Assembly (NCBI RefSeq): GCF_001485495.1
Contig: NZ_BCNF01000100.1
Span: forward strand, 1 to 33,703
Direction of reading: 5' to 3'
Length of the DNA stretch: 33,703 nt
DNA from: Gordonia desulfuricans NBRC 100010
Lineage (GTDB): Bacteria > Actinomycetota > Actinomycetes > Mycobacteriales > Mycobacteriaceae
Positions within the stretch are counted from its first letter, which is position 1, and each line of letters opens with the position of its first letter. The position numbers and the translations under genes are program-made. Positions 23,018-30,400 of this stretch are shown in pieces. The notes beneath the pieces are model-generated. The model saw only the letters and a list, made by a program, of their open reading frames with translations, was not told the origin of the DNA and made no database searches.

Positions 23018-23046
23018 ACCCTAGAGGCTTATTGTCTGTCCGTCAA
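23018..23046 (-). promoter_or_regulatory. Promoter of the SRPBCC gene
   Basis: Read on the minus strand: TTGACG (plus 23041-23046), a 17-bp spacer, then TAGGGT (plus 23018-23023). This matches the sigma-70-type consensus spacing exactly. Transcription would start near 23011, giving a leader of about 58 nt. Confidence 0.65.
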
Positions 23047-23050
23047 TAAG
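23028..23050. promoter_or_regulatory. Palindromic operator overlapping the SRPBCC promoter
   Basis: CTTATTG (23028-23034) and CAATAAG (23044-23050) are perfect inverted arms separated by 9 nt; extending inward, 9 of 11 positions pair in each arm. It covers the -35 element and most of the spacer, a placement expected of a repressor site. Size and symmetry suit a TetR-type dimer; the regulator is unknown. Confidence 0.6.
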
Positions 23051-23067
23051 GCTGGATCGGTCTGCGC

Positions 23068-23502
23068 TCAGACGAGTACGGCGGCGGCGATGATCGCGCC
23101 GATGCCGACGAACACCGTCGCGGTGATCCATCCGGCCGGGTGGGCGTCGTCGTTCTCCTCGAGCAGCAATGTGCCGAGCTTGCCGGGGGTGAGCCAGTCG
23201 ATCAGCACGAACGACCACATCATCACCGCGATCGCGACGACGACGTAGACGATCGTGTAGACCAGACCCCGCCAGAGTTCCAGTCCCGCACCGTCGATCA
23301 CGCCGGCCATCATCACCAGCACCAGGCCGATCACCATCGACGCGGTGAGCAGCACGGCATTGCGGTTCTGCTCGGCCCACACCAACTGCCGCAGCCGGCC
23401 CGGTGTCACCAGATCCAGTGCCACGAAACCGATCACCAGCAAGGCGATTCCCACCAGCGAGTACGACGCACCGGCCGCCAGGTTGTCGCGCACGATCTCC
23501 AC
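23068..23502 (-). CDS. DUF350 (UPF0719) membrane protein
   Basis: A 144-residue integral membrane protein with four helices arranged as two similar halves: YSLVGIALLVIGFVALDLVTPGRL... and YVVVAIAVMMWSFVLIDWLTPGKL.... The repeated [F/V]xLDxLTPGxL motif at the end of helices 1 and 3 is typical of DUF350 proteins, whose function is unknown. Elsewhere such genes often accompany spermidine-synthase-like or other membrane-stress genes, but no such partner is here. The GTG start at 23502 is supported by AGGAGG five bases upstream. It is a stand-alone gene followed closely by the SRPBCC promoter. Confidence 0.82.
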   Translation of the reverse strand: MEIVRDNLAAGASYSLVGIALLVIGFVALDLVTPGRLRQLVWAEQNRNAVLLTASMVIGLVLVMMAGVIDGAGLELWRGLVYTIVYVVVAIAVMMWSFVLIDWLTPGKLGTLLLEENDDAHPAGWITATVFVGIGAIIAAAVLV

Positions 23503-23576
23503 TCGAGCCTCCTGTGGTCGTTCGGGCCGGTCGTCCCGTGGTGGTCCGAACCGGTCGTTCGGACAAACCCTAGCGA

Positions 23577-23626
23577 ACGAGCCCCCCGACGCGGCTCGCA
23601 AAACGCGAGGACGTCGAGGGGCTCGT
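23577..23626. terminator. Long terminator hairpin after the acyl-CoA dehydrogenase genes
   Basis: ACGAGCCCC at 23577-23585 pairs with GGGGCTCGT at 23618-23626. The stem continues with one mismatch through CGACG/CGTCG and an inner CTCGC-AAAAC-GCGAG. It lies 50 bp past the stop of the small acyl-CoA dehydrogenase gene and upstream of the DUF350 start, so it should end that operon. Confidence 0.75.
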
Positions 23627-23675
23627 CACCGATCGGTGCCGGCCGGACCGGTGGCCGGCCGGGCGGGTTCGCCGA

Positions 23676-24788
23676 CTAGGTGAGGTTCACCAGGTCGTAG
23701 GTGTCCACATTCGCCGACAGCTTGCTCAGGTGATCGTTGCCGTCACCGAGGGTGTGGCTGATCGCGGTGAGGCGGCTGGTGTAGTGACCCACCGGGTACT
23801 CGGCGGTCATACCGATGCCGCCGTGCATCTGGATGGCCTCCTGGCCGACGATGCGACTGGAGCGGCAGATCTGCAGCTTGGCGCGCGAGGCGATGATCGG
23901 GTCGGTGATGCCGTCGGCCAGTGCGGTGGTGGCGTACTGGCTCATCGAGCGGGCCAGCTCCACCTGCACGTAGACGTCGGCGGCACGGTGGGTGAGCGCC
24001 TGGAACACCGACAGCGTCACGCCGAACTGCTTGCGCGTCTTGAGGTATTCGACGGTCAGGTCCAGGGCCCGCTCCATCGCGCCGACGGCCTCGGCACACA
24101 GGGCGGTCTGGATGCCCACCTCGGCGTCGGCGATGACGCCGGCCGCGTCACCGGAGCCCAGGCGGGTGGCCGGGGCGTCGGTGAACTCGATCTGCGCGCC
24201 GCGACGACGATCGTGGGTGCGGTAGGCGGTGCGGGTGACACCCTCGGCGTCGGCGTCCACCAGGTACAGGCCCAGCTCGCCGTTCTCGCGGGCGGAGACC
24301 ACCAGCTTGTCGGCGATGTTGCCCTGCGGCACCAGCGATTTGGTGCCGGTCAGCTTGCCGTCGGCCACACTCGCCTGCACGGCGGCAACCGGCCAGCGGT
24401 CGCCGGCCTCGTGGTGGGCGAAGGCCATCAGGAGCTCGCCGGAGGCAAGGCCGCCGAGCAGCTCGGCGCGGGTGGCCTCGTCGGCGGTGGCGGCGATCAG
24501 CGAGCCGGGCACGAGCACCGCGTCGAGGTAGGGCTCGGGGGCCAGGGCGCGACCGATCTCGGTCATGACGCTGGCGAACTCCACCGGGCCGGCACCCATG
24601 CCGCCGTCTTCCTCGGCGAAGGTCAGGCCCAGGATGCCGATCTCGGCGAGCGAGCGCCACACGTCGGTGCTCCAGCCGCGCTCGGTCTCGGAGACCGCGC
24701 GCAACTTCTCGACGTCGTAGGCCTTGCTGAGCACGTCACGCACGGTGTCGCGCAACATCGTCTGTTCTTCGGACAGTTCGAAATCCAT
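23676..24788 (-). CDS. Acyl-CoA dehydrogenase, small (non-catalytic type) subunit of a heteromeric pair
   Basis: A 370-residue acyl-CoA dehydrogenase. The N-terminal domain opens MDFELSEEQTMLRDTVRDVLS; the middle beta domain is abbreviated and lacks the usual FAD-contact motifs such as E-P-x-A-G-S-D (AHHEAGDRWPV instead); the C-terminal domain has RKQFGVTLSVFQALTHRAADVYV and QMHGGIGMTAEYPVGHYTSRL. The position of the usual catalytic Glu near the end reads SHTLGDGN (Asp349). Together with the larger dehydrogenase 52 bp upstream this is the pattern of actinobacterial alpha2-beta2 acyl-CoA dehydrogenases (as in cholesterol side-chain degradation), in which one chain supplies the base and both shape the FAD sites. 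Substrate unknown. GAGGAA precedes the ATG. Confidence 0.85.
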   Translation of the reverse strand: MDFELSEEQTMLRDTVRDVLSKAYDVEKLRAVSETERGWSTDVWRSLAEIGILGLTFAEEDGGMGAGPVEFASVMTEIGRALAPEPYLDAVLVPGSLIAATADEATRAELLGGLASGELLMAFAHHEAGDRWPVAAVQASVADGKLTGTKSLVPQGNIADKLVVSARENGELGLYLVDADAEGVTRTAYRTHDRRRGAQIEFTDAPATRLGSGDAAGVIADAEVGIQTALCAEAVGAMERALDLTVEYLKTRKQFGVTLSVFQALTHRAADVYVQVELARSMSQYATTALADGITDPIIASRAKLQICRSSRIVGQEAIQMHGGIGMTAEYPVGHYTSRLTAISHTLGDGNDHLSKLSANVDTYDLVNLT

Positions 24789-24840
24789 GTTGGTTCCTCG
24801 GGTTGGGAGGTCGGAGGGCGGTGGGATCGAGGCGCGCGGC

Positions 24841-26040
24841 CTACAGACCCAGCACGGCCTTGTCGATGATCTGGCGCTGAACCTCCGACGAACCGCCGTA
24901 GATGGTCACCTTCCGGTAGTTCAGGTAGGTGGGTGCGGTCAGCTGCGCCCACTCCGGTGCGGCGATCTCGGCCGAACCGTTCGGGGCGGCCGGGTCGATC
25001 CCGGCGACCGGCAGCGAGTCCGGGCCGGCGATGTCGGCGAGCAGCTCCATGGCCTCCTGCTGCAGCTGGCTACCGCGCAGCTTGAGCAGCGACGACGCCG
25101 GATTCGGCTTGCCGTCGGCCGACGACGCGACCACGCGCAGCTGGGTGAGTTCGAGGGCCAGCAGCTCGTTCTCCAGCTCGGCCAGACGAGCCGACAGCAG
25201 CGGATCGGTGATCAGCGGCTTGCCGTCGGCGCCGGTGATCTCGCGGGCGAGTTCCTTGGCGCGGGCCAGCTTGGTCTTGGTGTAGCCGACGCGGGCGATG
25301 CCGTTGCGCTCGTTGCCGAGCAGGAACTTGGCCTGGGTCCAGCCCTCGTTCTCGTTGCCGACCATGTTCTCGGCGGGGACGCGCACGTCCTTGAAGAAGA
25401 CCTCGTTGACCTCGTAACCGCCGTCGATCAGCTGGATCGGGCGCAGTTCCACACCGGGGGTGTCCATCGGGAACAGGAACATCGAGATGCCGGCCTGCTT
25501 CTTGACATCCGGGTTGGTCCGGGCGAGGCAGAAGATCCAGTCGGCGAACTGGCCCAGCGTGGTCCAGGTCTTCTGGCCGTTGATGACGTAGTGGTCACCG
25601 TCGCGCACCGCGCGGGTCTTCAGCGACGCCAGGTCGGAGCCGGCCTCGGGCTCGGAGAAGCCCTGGCACCACCAGATGTCGAGGTTGGCGGTCTTCGGCA
25701 GGAAGCGTTCCTTCATCTCCTGCGAGCCGAACTGCGCGATCACCGGGCCGATCATGCCGGCGTTGAACGGCAGCAGATCCGGCACGAAGTTCAGTGCCAT
25801 CTCTTCGCGGTAGATGTGGTGCTGGATGGGGGTCCAGTCCTTGCCGCCCCACTCGAGGGGCCAGTGCGGGACCGCATAGCCGGCCTCGTTCAGGATGCGA
25901 GTGGTGGTGACGATGTCGTCGGGGTAGTTGAGGTTGCCCGCGGCGCAGCGTTCACGCAGATCCTTGGGAACCTGGGTCGTGAAGAGAGTCCGCAGCTCGT
26001 CCCGGAAAGCTTCCTCACTTGAACTGAATTTCAGGTGCAT
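24841..26040 (-). CDS. Acyl-CoA dehydrogenase, large (catalytic) subunit of a heteromeric pair
   Basis: A 399-residue FAD-dependent acyl-CoA dehydrogenase introducing an alpha-beta double bond into an acyl-CoA. It starts MHLKFSSSEEAFRDELRTLF and contains the FAD/substrate motif WWCQGFSEPEAGSDLASLKTRA (residues 123-144) and the GQKTWTTLGQFADWIFCLART segment. The usual C-terminal catalytic Glu is replaced (IYGGSSEVQRQII), but GNERNGIARVG carries Glu244 at the helix-G place used as base by isovaleryl-CoA-type enzymes and by cholesterol-degrading heteromeric enzymes. It follows the MFS gene by 10 bp and precedes its partner by 52 bp. AGGAAGGGA upstream supports the start. It probably acts on a bulky (steroid- or terpenoid-like) CoA ester imported or sensed by this locus; that is inference. 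Confidence 0.88.
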   Translation of the reverse strand: MHLKFSSSEEAFRDELRTLFTTQVPKDLRERCAAGNLNYPDDIVTTTRILNEAGYAVPHWPLEWGGKDWTPIQHHIYREEMALNFVPDLLPFNAGMIGPVIAQFGSQEMKERFLPKTANLDIWWCQGFSEPEAGSDLASLKTRAVRDGDHYVINGQKTWTTLGQFADWIFCLARTNPDVKKQAGISMFLFPMDTPGVELRPIQLIDGGYEVNEVFFKDVRVPAENMVGNENEGWTQAKFLLGNERNGIARVGYTKTKLARAKELAREITGADGKPLITDPLLSARLAELENELLALELTQLRVVASSADGKPNPASSLLKLRGSQLQQEAMELLADIAGPDSLPVAGIDPAAPNGSAEIAAPEWAQLTAPTYLNYRKVTIYGGSSEVQRQIIDKAVLGL

Positions 26041-26050
26041 GGTTCCCTTC

Positions 26051-27292
26051 CTACACTCTGGCGTCCGCCGTCGATACCTGGACCCCTGAATCGGGGCGTA
26101 TCGAGGCCAATCGTCTCATGCGTGCGGTGATCAGGGCGCCCACCACGGCCAGGGCCAGCACATATGTCACGTATCCGATGACGGTCTCGCGCAGCCCGAC
26201 ATGACCGACGAGGAGTCCGGCGATCACCGCGGGCACGCTGAACGCCACGTAACTGACGATGAACACGGTGGAGAACACCTGACCGCGCTGCCCGGCGGGG
26301 GTGCGGTTGCTGACCGAGTCGAGGGCACCGATGTAGGTGCCGGCGAATCCGGAACCGGCGATCAGCGATCCGACGACGTAGGTGGGCAGGTTGCCGGCGA
26401 GGACCCCGACGAGCGAGATCACCGCACCGCCGGCGAGGGCGGGGTAGCCGAAGGTGAGTTTGCTCGCCGGTGCCCGGCCGGTGATCAGCAGCGAGGTGAT
26501 CGCCGCGGAGCAGAAGAAGCCGAACAGCAGCAGGCCCGCCTGGGCGTGGTTGTCGACGTCGAAGACCTTGGCCACCACCGACGACCCGAGCGACAGGAAC
26601 AGTCCGCCGAGCGACCATGTCGCGATGAAGGCGGGCAGCGCGATCCAGAACTCACGGCGGACCTCGGCGGGCACCGAGGCCCGCGGTGCGAGAGTGGTGG
26701 CGACATGCCTGCGTGACGAGAAGCCCACGCGCTCCGAGGTTTCCGGGACGATCAGCAGTGCGATCAGCAGTACGGCGTAGAGCGCGAGGGTGATCTCGTA
26801 GATCAGGAACCGTGGGGCCGGGGCGTACTGGACGAGGATGCCGGCCACCGCGACCCCGCCGGCCAGGCCGATCGCCGGGGCCGCACCGCTGATCGCCGAT
26901 CCGGTCTTCGCCGACGGCTGCATATCGACGACGGTCGCGGTGAGCGTGCCGATCGCGGCGCCGGTGGCCAGGCCCTGCAGGGCACGCGCGGCCATCAGGA
27001 TTCCCACGCCGTCGGCGGCCAGGAACAGCACCATGCTCACGATCAGCAAGGCCAGTGCGCCGGCGAGCACGGGGCGTCGTCCGATGTGGTCGGACAGCGA
27101 TCCCACCGACAGCAGGCTGATCAGCATCGTCACCACATAGATCGCGAACACCAGGGTCAGGGTGAACGACGAGAATCCCCAGAGTTCCTGGTAGACGGGG
27201 TAGAGCGGCGACGGCGCGGCCGAGGCGAACAACACCATCACCAACGTCGTCGTGATCACCCAGAAGGCGCGATGGGGGTGCAGCCGTGACAT
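26051..27292 (-). CDS. MFS transporter
   Basis: A 413-residue major facilitator with about 12 helices. Recognisable are the first helix FWVITTTLVMVLFASAAPSPLYPVYQ, the loop 2-3 motif GSLSDHIGRRPVLAGALALL, and the motif after helix 4, ARALQGLATGAAIGTL. The second half (AGLLLFGFFCSAAITSLLITG, RTPAGQRGQVFSTVFIVSYVAFSVPAVIAGLLVG) resembles drug/proton antiporter-like members. The ATG at 27292 has GGAGGA upstream; a longer frame reaching 27310 lacks a ribosome site. It is the first gene of a three-gene transcript with the two acyl-CoA dehydrogenase genes and is divergent from a TetR gene. It may import the substrate or export a toxic acid; direction cannot be told. Confidence 0.87.
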   Translation of the reverse strand: MSRLHPHRAFWVITTTLVMVLFASAAPSPLYPVYQELWGFSSFTLTLVFAIYVVTMLISLLSVGSLSDHIGRRPVLAGALALLIVSMVLFLAADGVGILMAARALQGLATGAAIGTLTATVVDMQPSAKTGSAISGAAPAIGLAGGVAVAGILVQYAPAPRFLIYEITLALYAVLLIALLIVPETSERVGFSSRRHVATTLAPRASVPAEVRREFWIALPAFIATWSLGGLFLSLGSSVVAKVFDVDNHAQAGLLLFGFFCSAAITSLLITGRAPASKLTFGYPALAGGAVISLVGVLAGNLPTYVVGSLIAGSGFAGTYIGALDSVSNRTPAGQRGQVFSTVFIVSYVAFSVPAVIAGLLVGHVGLRETVIGYVTYVLALAVVGALITARMRRLASIRPDSGVQVSTADARV

Positions 27293-27385
27293 CCTGTCCT
27301 CCAAAAGCAAATGTGTTTGCGTTAGTTCAGAACGCTAACACGGTGGTGATGCCTTAATGCAACGCAGTTTGCAATAATTGATTCC
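27293..27385. promoter_or_regulatory. Divergent operator/promoter region of the TetR-MFS divergon
   Basis: Three dyads lie in 93 bp: GCAAA-TGTG-TTTGC (27307-27320), a near-palindrome centred on GTTCAGAAC (27325-27333) flanked by GTTA and CTAAC, and TGCAA-CGCAGT-TTGCA (27358-27373). TAGCGT on the minus strand (plus 27332-27337) could be the -10 of the MFS operon and falls within the central dyad. This is where the adjacent TetR would be expected to bind and repress both directions. Confidence 0.55.
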
Positions 27386-27988
27386 ATGGGTGCATCGGCA
27401 GCGGCTTCGGACACCGAGGACTCCGGACCGGGCGGCGCGCGCCGCCCGGGCGGACGCAGCGCGCGGGTGCAGCAGGCGGTGTACTCGGCGGTCGGCGAAC
27501 TCGTCGGTCGCGGCCACCGCGACACCATGACCATTCCGCAGGTGGCCGAGATCGCCGGGGTCAACCCCACCAGCATCTACCGTCGGTGGGGATCGATCAC
27601 CGCGCTGCTGGAGGAGGTCGCGGTCGCGGTCCTCACCCGCGGCGAGGACATCCCCGACACCGGAACCCTGCGCGGCGACCTCGACGCCTGGGCGACGATC
27701 ATCGGCGCCGACATCACCCGGCCCCGGCGCCGCGCCTATCTGCGAGCCCTGGTCAACACGCGCGACGAACCCGTCGAACTGTGCCCGTGCTGGGAGATCC
27801 GCCGCGAACAGGCCGAGACCATGGTCGAGCGGGCCCGTGTGCGTGGCGAGGCCGCCCCGACGGTGACCGCCATCCTGTGCCACATCATCGCGCCGCTCTA
27901 TCACCACGCGGTGTTCGGACTGCCCATCGACGACGAATTCGCGGCCGGACTCGCCGAGGACACCATGCGGATGGCGCTCGACGGCTAG
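27386..27988 (+). CDS. TetR/AcrR family transcriptional regulator
   Basis: A 200-residue repressor. A Gly/Arg-rich N-terminal arm precedes the helix-turn-helix (GRSARVQQAVYSAVGELVGRGHRDTMTIPQVAEIAGVNPTSIYRRWGSITALLEEVAVAVL), the TetR signature. The C-terminal half resembles the TetR_C_11-like ligand domain (GTLRGDLDAWATIIGADITRPRRRAYLRALV...). It contains a Cys-Pro-Cys (ELCPCWEIRREQ). It diverges from the MFS-dehydrogenase operon, with dyads between, so it likely represses that operon and itself until a ligand, perhaps a CoA ester or its acid, binds. No ribosome site precedes the ATG, suggesting a very short leader. Its stop overlaps a possible -10 for the amidase gene. Confidence 0.88.
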   Translation: MGASAAASDTEDSGPGGARRPGGRSARVQQAVYSAVGELVGRGHRDTMTIPQVAEIAGVNPTSIYRRWGSITALLEEVAVAVLTRGEDIPDTGTLRGDLDAWATIIGADITRPRRRAYLRALVNTRDEPVELCPCWEIRREQAETMVERARVRGEAAPTVTAILCHIIAPLYHHAVFGLPIDDEFAAGLAEDTMRMALDG

Positions 27989-27999
27989 GCTCGGCCCGC

Positions 28000-29415
28000 A
28001 TGAAGCATGTGCACTCGTTCACCGAGGATGTGCTGGCCGATCTCGACGCGGTGGGTGTGGCCGCGGCCATCGCCGCCGGTGACTTCTCGGCCACGGAGGC
28101 GGTCGACGCCGCCCTCGCCCGGATCGACGCGGTCAACCCGCAGCTCAACGCGGTCGCCGTCGACGACCGGGAACGCGCCCGCAAACGCGCCGCCGACGAG
28201 GCCTATGCGCCCGGGGTGTTCGCCGGGGTGCCCTCGATCATCAAGAACAACACCCTGTTCGCCGGGCTCCCGACACGGCACGGGTCGGCGGCGGTCCCCG
28301 AGCGTGCGGCCGCCGCCAGCGAACCGTTCACCGAGCAGTTGCTGGCCACCGGGGTCAACCTGGTCGGCGCGTCCACGCTGCCCGCGTTCGGACTGACCGC
28401 CACCACCGAGTTCGTCGACCGCGATCCCACCCGCAACCCGTGGGACACCGACTTCTCGTGCGGGGCGTCCTCGGGTGGGTCGGCGGCTCTCGTCGCGGCC
28501 GGCGCGCTGCCGATCGCGCACGCCAACGACGGCGGCGGGTCCATCCGCATCCCGGCCGCCGCCTGCGGGCTCGTCGGTCTCAAACCCACCCGCAACCGGG
28601 TGGCGCCGTCGCCGGAGGGGGAGTCGATGCCGATCGACCTGATCTCCAACGGCGTGCTGACCCGCAGCGTCCGCGACACCGCGTACTTCCTCGCCGACGC
28701 CGAACGGTTCCGGCCCGCACCGGATCTGCCGCCGGTCGGGCTGGTGGAGGGGCCGTCGGAGCGTCGGCTGCGGATCGCGATGCTCACCGAACCGCTCACC
28801 GGTCAACTCCTCGACCCGGACACCCAGCGCGGCCTGACCGAGGCCGCCGAACTCCTCGAAAGTCTCGGTCACCGAACCGAATTCGTGCCCATCCCGGTGG
28901 AACGTGACTACGTCGACCAGTTCACCGCCTACTGGGCGATGCTGGCATTCGCGCTCGACCGGTTCGGAAAGCGCATGATCGACAAGGACTTCGACCGATC
29001 GCAGCTCGACCCGTTCACCCGGGGGCTGTCGCGCCGATTCCTGCGATCGTTCTGGCGGACCCCGTCGGTGCTGCGCGGACTCAAGAAGTCGACGGCGCAG
29101 CTGCGCGAGACCTTCACCCAGTTCGACGCCGTCCTGTCGCCGACCCTCGCCCACACCACCCCGGAGATCGGATACCTCGATCCCGGTGGCGATTTCGACG
29201 AGATCTTCTCCCGGTTGACCCGCTATGTCGCGTTCACCCCGGCCAACAACACCTCCGGTACCCCGGCGATCAGCCTGCCGCTGGCCCGCACGTCGACGGG
29301 ACTGCCGCTGGGAATCCACTTCTCGGCCGATCTCGGGGACGAGCGCACCCTGCTCGAGCTGGCCTACGAGCTCGAGGCCGCAGCCCCCTTCGCGCGGATC
29401 CAGGACGCGGTGTAG
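28000..29415 (+). CDS. Amidase-signature family hydrolase
   Basis: A 471-residue amidase. The Ser-Ser-Lys catalytic set is visible: Lys82 in GVPSIIKNNTLFAG, the cis-Ser in CGASSGGSAALVAAG (Ser157/158), and the nucleophile Ser181 in ANDGGGSIRIPAAACGLVGLKPTRNRV. The usual TD before GGSIR is ND here, a minor change. The C-terminal part (NTSGTPAISLPLARTSTGLPLGIHFSADLGDERTLLELAYELE) is typical. The family hydrolyses amide bonds of varied small molecules or fatty amides; the substrate is unknown. It starts 11 bp after the TetR stop, and TAGGCT at 27986-27991 could drive a leaderless message. Its placement suggests a shared pathway with the acyl-CoA dehydrogenases, for example releasing an acid from an amide. 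Confidence 0.88.
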   Translation: MKHVHSFTEDVLADLDAVGVAAAIAAGDFSATEAVDAALARIDAVNPQLNAVAVDDRERARKRAADEAYAPGVFAGVPSIIKNNTLFAGLPTRHGSAAVPERAAAASEPFTEQLLATGVNLVGASTLPAFGLTATTEFVDRDPTRNPWDTDFSCGASSGGSAALVAAGALPIAHANDGGGSIRIPAAACGLVGLKPTRNRVAPSPEGESMPIDLISNGVLTRSVRDTAYFLADAERFRPAPDLPPVGLVEGPSERRLRIAMLTEPLTGQLLDPDTQRGLTEAAELLESLGHRTEFVPIPVERDYVDQFTAYWAMLAFALDRFGKRMIDKDFDRSQLDPFTRGLSRRFLRSFWRTPSVLRGLKKSTAQLRETFTQFDAVLSPTLAHTTPEIGYLDPGGDFDEIFSRLTRYVAFTPANNTSGTPAISLPLARTSTGLPLGIHFSADLGDERTLLELAYELEAAAPFARIQDAV

Positions 29416-29455
29416 AACCGAACCGACACGCAGACCAGATGGTGGAGGCACAACG

Positions 29456-29494
29456 ATGGGGACGCCCGGTGAGATGAGTGACCGGTGCCGGTGA
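29456..29494 (+). CDS. 12-codon upstream reading frame before the IclR gene
   Basis: GGAGG at 29444-29448 lies an ideal 7 nt before ATG 29456. The frame (MGTPGEMSDRCR) stops at TGA 29492-29494, six bases before the IclR ATG and in the same frame as it. It is either a translated leader from which ribosomes restart at the regulator, or an N-terminal extension cut off by a stop codon. Confidence 0.45.
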   Translation: MGTPGEMSDRCR

Positions 29495-29500
29495 GCAGGA

Positions 29501-30277
29501 ATGGCCGGTAACAGCCGCACTCCCGGACAGTCCGTGGCCGGGCGGGTGCTGTCCATCCTGGGTGCCTTCGACCGCAGACACCGCGCGCTCACCCTCACCG
29601 AGATCGCCACCAGGACCGAGATACCGGTGCCGACGACCCATCGGCTGGTGGCCGAGATGGTCGAGTGGGGTGCGCTGGTCCGCGGCGACGACGGCCGCTA
29701 CGTCGTCGGCAAACGCATGTGGGATCTGGGATTGCTCGCCCCGGTGGAATCGGGTCTGCGGGACGCGGCCACCCCGTTCATGCACGATCTGCACGCCACG
29801 ACCCGTGCCACGGTCCATCTCGCCGTGCGCGAGGGGACCCGGGTCCTCTACCTCGACACGCTGTCGGGCAGCACCTCGGTGCCGGTGGTCAGCCGCCTCG
29901 GCAGCCGGCTCCCGATGCATGCGACGGGCGTGGGAAAGGTGTTGCTGGCCTACGCTCCCGGCGAGATCCGCCATCAGGCGCTGGCCGATCTGCCCCGGAT
30001 CACCCGGCACACGATCGCGGTACCCGGTGTCCTCGACCGCCAGCTCCGGCAGGTTCGCCAGCTCGGGTATGCCACCACCACCGAGGAGATGACGCTGGGG
30101 GCGTGTTCGGTGGGTGTGCCCATCGTGGTCGACGGCGAGGTCGTCGGGGCACTCGGTGTGGTGGTGCCCACGCTCGGCCGGACCAAGGCGTCACTGGTGG
30201 CCGCACTCCGCGTCGCCGCCGCGGGAATCGCACGGACACTGGGTGATTCGTCAACCCCGGGCGTCGTCGATCGCTGA
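29501..30277 (+). CDS. IclR family transcriptional regulator
   Basis: A 258-residue regulator. The N-terminal winged helix covers about residues 10-70 (SVAGRVLSILGAFDRRHRALTLTEIATRTEIPVPTTHRLVAEMVEWGALVRGDDGRYVVGKRMWDLG), and the C-terminal IclR effector domain about 80-250 (GTRVLYLDTLSGSTSVPVVSRLGSRLPMHATGVGKVLLAY, GACSVGVPIVVDGEVVGALGVVVPT). IclR proteins control catabolic genes and bind small acids or aromatic compounds. The likely target is either the amidase gene upstream or the facing symporter operon. AGCAGGA lies just before the ATG. A 12-codon frame with a stronger ribosome site precedes it. A strong terminator follows. Confidence 0.88.
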   Translation: MAGNSRTPGQSVAGRVLSILGAFDRRHRALTLTEIATRTEIPVPTTHRLVAEMVEWGALVRGDDGRYVVGKRMWDLGLLAPVESGLRDAATPFMHDLHATTRATVHLAVREGTRVLYLDTLSGSTSVPVVSRLGSRLPMHATGVGKVLLAYAPGEIRHQALADLPRITRHTIAVPGVLDRQLRQVRQLGYATTTEEMTLGACSVGVPIVVDGEVVGALGVVVPTLGRTKASLVAALRVAAAGIARTLGDSSTPGVVDR

Positions 30278-30312
30278 TCGCTGATCGCCGGTCGGGTGGT
30301 CGGGCAACGACA

Positions 30313-30349
30313 CCAGGGCCGCACCACCTGAGAGGTGATGCGGCCCTGG
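30313..30349. terminator. Bidirectional terminator hairpin
   Basis: CCAGGGCCGCA (30313-30323) pairs with TGCGGCCCTGG (30339-30349), and the inner CACCT-GAG-AGGTG extends the stem after one mismatch. It separates the convergent IclR gene and symporter gene. Confidence 0.85.
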
Positions 30350-30400
30350 CGCGTCGGTGTTCGGGGTGCCCGCTGTCCCGGTGGGGGAGCGGGCGTCCGG

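Noticed and set aside
23503-23601. Longer N-terminus for the DUF350 protein
   Set aside because: The extra 33 residues are hydrophilic and run into the terminator; the GTG with AGGAGG at 23502 is a much better start.
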